From an uncultured Roseicyclus sp. (GTDB lineage Bacteria; Pseudomonadota; Alphaproteobacteria; Rhodobacterales; Rhodobacteraceae), in contig CANMRT010000003.1 in the NCBI GenBank assembly GCA_947500415.1, positions 558,001 to 622,000 on the forward strand: 64,000 nucleotides of DNA, read 5' to 3'. Positions 57,724 to 64,000 of the stretch are shown piece by piece. The notes beneath the pieces were generated by a model. It had not been told where the DNA came from. It worked only from the letters and a program-made list of their open reading frames with translations, and made no database searches. A program made the translations under genes and the position numbers. Each line of letters starts with the position of its first letter. Positions within the stretch are counted from its first letter, which is position 1.

Positions 57724-58630
57724 TCGGAAACCTCCGTCGAAGTGGCTTGGGTGCCGGGCGTGACCCCAGGCCGAGATTTGAACCGCTTAGCAAGCGACCG
57801 ACCAAGTCTTTGGCCGGTATATTTAGCGCCCGCAGCGATGTAACTGTCGAAGCCGCAATACTGTCGACGCAATTGCGACAGCAGCGGCGAGTTAGGTAGA
57901 TGTTGACGCGTCACAAGCCTGCCGTTGATCTTGCCGCGCGCAGAGAAGCCATCTTTCCAAGTGGGCCAAATGCCTTCGAACATATAGTGGTCTTCGTCAT
58001 CGCCCTCTGCAGGGGTCTCAAATTCCCAAGGGTTTGAAATACCCTTGGCCCTTTTGTCAGCAATGACGTCTTCGAGATGCTGAATTTCCCACGTGGCGGA
58101 AACCAGGCTGTTCTTGAACTCGCAATGCTGCGGGAACTTGACCAACCGCACCGGGCCCTCTTTCAGAACCCCGTTTTCTTCCCATTCGCCGTAACGAAGC
58201 GGGCCGCCTTTTGGGCAGGGCCAGATCATCGCCATGAACTTCTTGTCATGGGACCGCAGCAAGTCTTGCGCCTGGGCCACAACGACCTCGTCAACCGGTG
58301 CGAGTGGGCACAAATCTTCCAGCATAAGGAACACATGACGCGCCGACGGCACGCGATGCCGGACCTCGGCCACCGCAGCTTCAAGCAACTCGACAAAGGA
58401 CAAGCCGGGTCGCCTGATGACCTCGGAATCGTCCCAGTCACCGTCCGTTACGACGATGGTCCGGGGGCGGCCCGGCCAGAACAGGTCGAGGTTGCGCAAG
58501 ACGTTGGGGATATACCCCTCCATCTGCTTCCACGTCAGAACGAGTAAGACAGTATCATCCGTCCAATCGCCCGACGCCGAAGCTGGCTGCGCATCCATCA
58601 ACACTGACTGGGGAATATACGCATCCGCGC

Positions 58631-58634
<4 letters not shown>
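57720..58634 (-). CDS. Glycosyltransferase-like protein encoded between rpoB and rpoC
   Basis: A 304-residue cytoplasmic protein without signal peptide or membrane helix. The first half reads like a GT-A-type sugar transferase: a start strand [37 protein letters not shown], and then the acidic motif [10 protein letters not shown] in the position where such enzymes carry a metal-binding acidic pair. The second half ([27 protein letters not shown]) is unfamiliar, and the tail is basic. The assignment is by motif only. The start is a GTG overlapping the rpoB stop (GTGA) and the stop overlaps the rpoC ATG (ATGA), so it is embedded in the polymerase operon and must be co-transcribed with both subunits. 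Confidence 0.8.
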
Positions 58635-62770
<4,136 letters not shown>

Positions 62771-62947
62771 GTTCGATCGCACCTTTCTTTATCGCGCGTC
62801 GCTCTCGCCGCCGGGGCCTCGGCGGAGCGCTCGCAAGATAATAGACGTAGCGGATCAATCTGTTTGCCGTCCCACCGACAAAGCCCGACCCTGTGCCACC
62901 GCCTAAGAAAATGCCCTTTCGCGTAGGGCGCTTTCTAAGACGACGAT

Positions 62948-62975
62948 AGCTGGACCCGGAATTTTCCGGATCCAG
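62948..62975 (-). promoter_or_regulatory. Hairpin in the rplL-rpoB gap
   Basis: A 12-pair inverted repeat with one mismatch (GCTGGAcCCGGAA/TTCCGGaTCCAGC), about 40 nt after rplL in the minus transcript, with no T-run after it. In position it resembles the attenuator/RNase III processing region known between rplL and rpoB in other bacteria. The rest of the 242-nt gap shows nothing clear. Confidence 0.55.
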
Positions 62976-63012
62976 CCATATTTCTTACGTCCCAAGGGAC
63001 ACTCTGGACCAA

Positions 63013-63387
63013 TCAGGCCAGTTCGACCTCGGCGCCAGCTGCTTCCAGCTTGCCTTTGATCTCTTCGGCTTCGGCTTTGTCGACGCCTTCTTTGATCTTG
63101 CCGCCGGCTTCGACCAGATCCTTGGCTTCTTTCAGGCCAAGACCGGTGATGCCGCGCACTTCTTTGATCACGTTGATCTTCTGTGCGCCGGCGTTCTTCA
63201 GAACGACGTCAAATTCAGTCTGCTCTTCAGCTGCGCCACCGGCGTCGCCAGCAGGACCAGCCATCATCACTGCGCCGCCAGCGGCGGGCTCGATGCCGTA
63301 TTCGTCTTTCAGGATGGTCTTCAGTTCCTGGGCTTCCAGGAGGGTCAGACCAACGATCTCTTCTGCGAGTTTCTTAAGATCAGCCAT
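63013..63387 (-). CDS. rplL: 50S ribosomal protein L7/L12
   Basis: The 124-residue stalk protein that recruits translation GTPases. It has an N-terminal dimerisation helix pair ([20 protein letters not shown]), an Ala/Gly hinge (about residues 35-55) and the C-terminal domain [24 protein letters not shown]. It lies 64 nt after rplJ. Confidence 0.98.
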   Translation of the reverse strand: MADLKKLAEEIVGLTLLEAQELKTILKDEYGIEPAAGGAVMMAGPAGDAGGAAEEQTEFDVVLKNAGAQKINVIKEVRGITGLGLKEAKDLVEAGGKIKEGVDKAEAEEIKGKLEAAGAEVELA

Positions 63388-63451
63388 TTTTCAGGTTCCG
63401 TATGTAAGTATGGGTTCCAACGCCGCAAGGGGCGGGTTCTCAACGGGTGCT

Positions 63452-63964
63452 TTACGCCGCCTTCTCTTCGATGGTCGAAATGATGGAAGCGATGTTCGAA
63501 GCAGGCGCGCCAATGGCACCGGCGATGTTGGATGCAGGCGCACCGATGCAGCCAGCGATCGAGCTGATAAGCTCTTCGCGGGACGGCAACTTTGCGACGG
63601 CCTTAACACCATCAGTGTCCAAAACGTTTCCGCCCATCGCGCCGCCGAGGATGACGTATTTATCATTCTCTTTGGCAAACTCGTCCGCGGCCTTAGCGGC
63701 TGCGACCGGGTCTTCGGAATAGGCAAGAACGGTCATGCCATCCATCAGGTCGGCGATGCCAGCGGCAGGCGTTCCATCAAGGGCAATCTTGGCGAGCTTG
63801 TTCTTGGCGACACGCACAGATCCGCCCGCGTCGCGAACGCGACCGCGCAGATCCTGCATCTCTGCAACCGTGAGGCCCTGGTAGTGTGCAACTACCACGA
63901 CGCCAGAGCTTTCAAAGATCTGGCCGAGTTCCTCGACCACTTTCTCTTTCTGGGCTCTATCCAC
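63452..63964 (-). CDS. rplJ: 50S ribosomal protein L10
   Basis: The 170-residue stalk base that anchors L7/L12 through its C-terminal helix. [18 protein letters not shown] and [13 protein letters not shown] are typical. The start is a GTG at 63964 with GGAGA upstream. The remaining 36 bases of the window are its leader, where L10 usually autoregulates; too little is visible to judge. rplA/rplK would be expected beyond the edge. Confidence 0.98.
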   Translation of the reverse strand: MDRAQKEKVVEELGQIFESSGVVVVAHYQGLTVAEMQDLRGRVRDAGGSVRVAKNKLAKIALDGTPAAGIADLMDGMTVLAYSEDPVAAAKAADEFAKENDKYVILGGAMGGNVLDTDGVKAVAKLPSREELISSIAGCIGAPASNIAGAIGAPASNIASIISTIEEKAA

Positions 63965-64000
63965 AGGTTTTCTCCAAATTGGCAGATTTCTCTGCCGGCT

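Overview
The window looks like a high-GC alphaproteobacterial chromosome of the Rhodobacteraceae (roseobacter-like) type. This rests on protein resemblance and gene content: an AapJQMP/BztABCD amino-acid transporter, an ATP12 F1-ATPase assembly chaperone, a LuxR/LuxI pair, a TAT-exported metallo-hydrolase, and alphaproteobacterial-type RNA polymerase and ribosomal proteins. Species cannot be named from the sequence alone.

Layout. 1-7556 (+): end of ttcA, a degenerate GGDEF-EAL protein, then yidC-MOSC-engB and argB-[4Fe-4S protein]-sixA, mostly with ATGA overlaps. 7645-12250 (-): aapJ-aapQ-aapM-aapP amino-acid ABC transporter. 12485-17926 (-): a tightly packed string luxR-luxI-rarA-crcB-rluC-HAD phosphatase-ATP12. 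A perfect 18-bp palindrome lies in front of luxR, and a divergent 55-codon gene lies on its other side. 18254-63964 (-): the RNA polymerase/translation backbone, read from right to left: rplJ-rplL-rpoB-rpoC, rpsL-rpsG-fusA-tuf, [107 protein letters not shown]. No tRNA, rRNA, CRISPR array, transposase or prophage was seen.

The backbone order is the classical bacterial one, but non-ribosomal genes interrupt it repeatedly. A glycosyltransferase-like gene sits between rpoB and rpoC and overlaps both by 4 nt. Between rpoC and rpsL are a VOC protein, a DUF1801-like protein and a glycosyltransferase/EamA/glycosyltransferase trio. Between tuf and rpsJ are a class III adenylyl cyclase, flanked by two copies of an ~86-nt repeat, and an acidic protein. 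Between rplW and rplB are an SLC13 transporter and a PLD-like protein. Between rplP and rpmC is a 5.4-kb block of eight genes plus a gene remnant. Between rpmD and rplO are a metallo-hydrolase and a small protein.

At several break points a hairpin terminator follows the upstream block, and a sigma70-type promoter with a 17-nt spacer (often ending TATACG/TATACC) precedes the downstream block. The ancestral super-operon therefore appears to have been rebuilt as several independent transcription units. The rpoB/rpoC insertion is different: it has no room for its own signals and is translationally coupled on both sides. That insertion and the luxR palindrome with its divergent 55-residue protein are the two most unusual items in the window.
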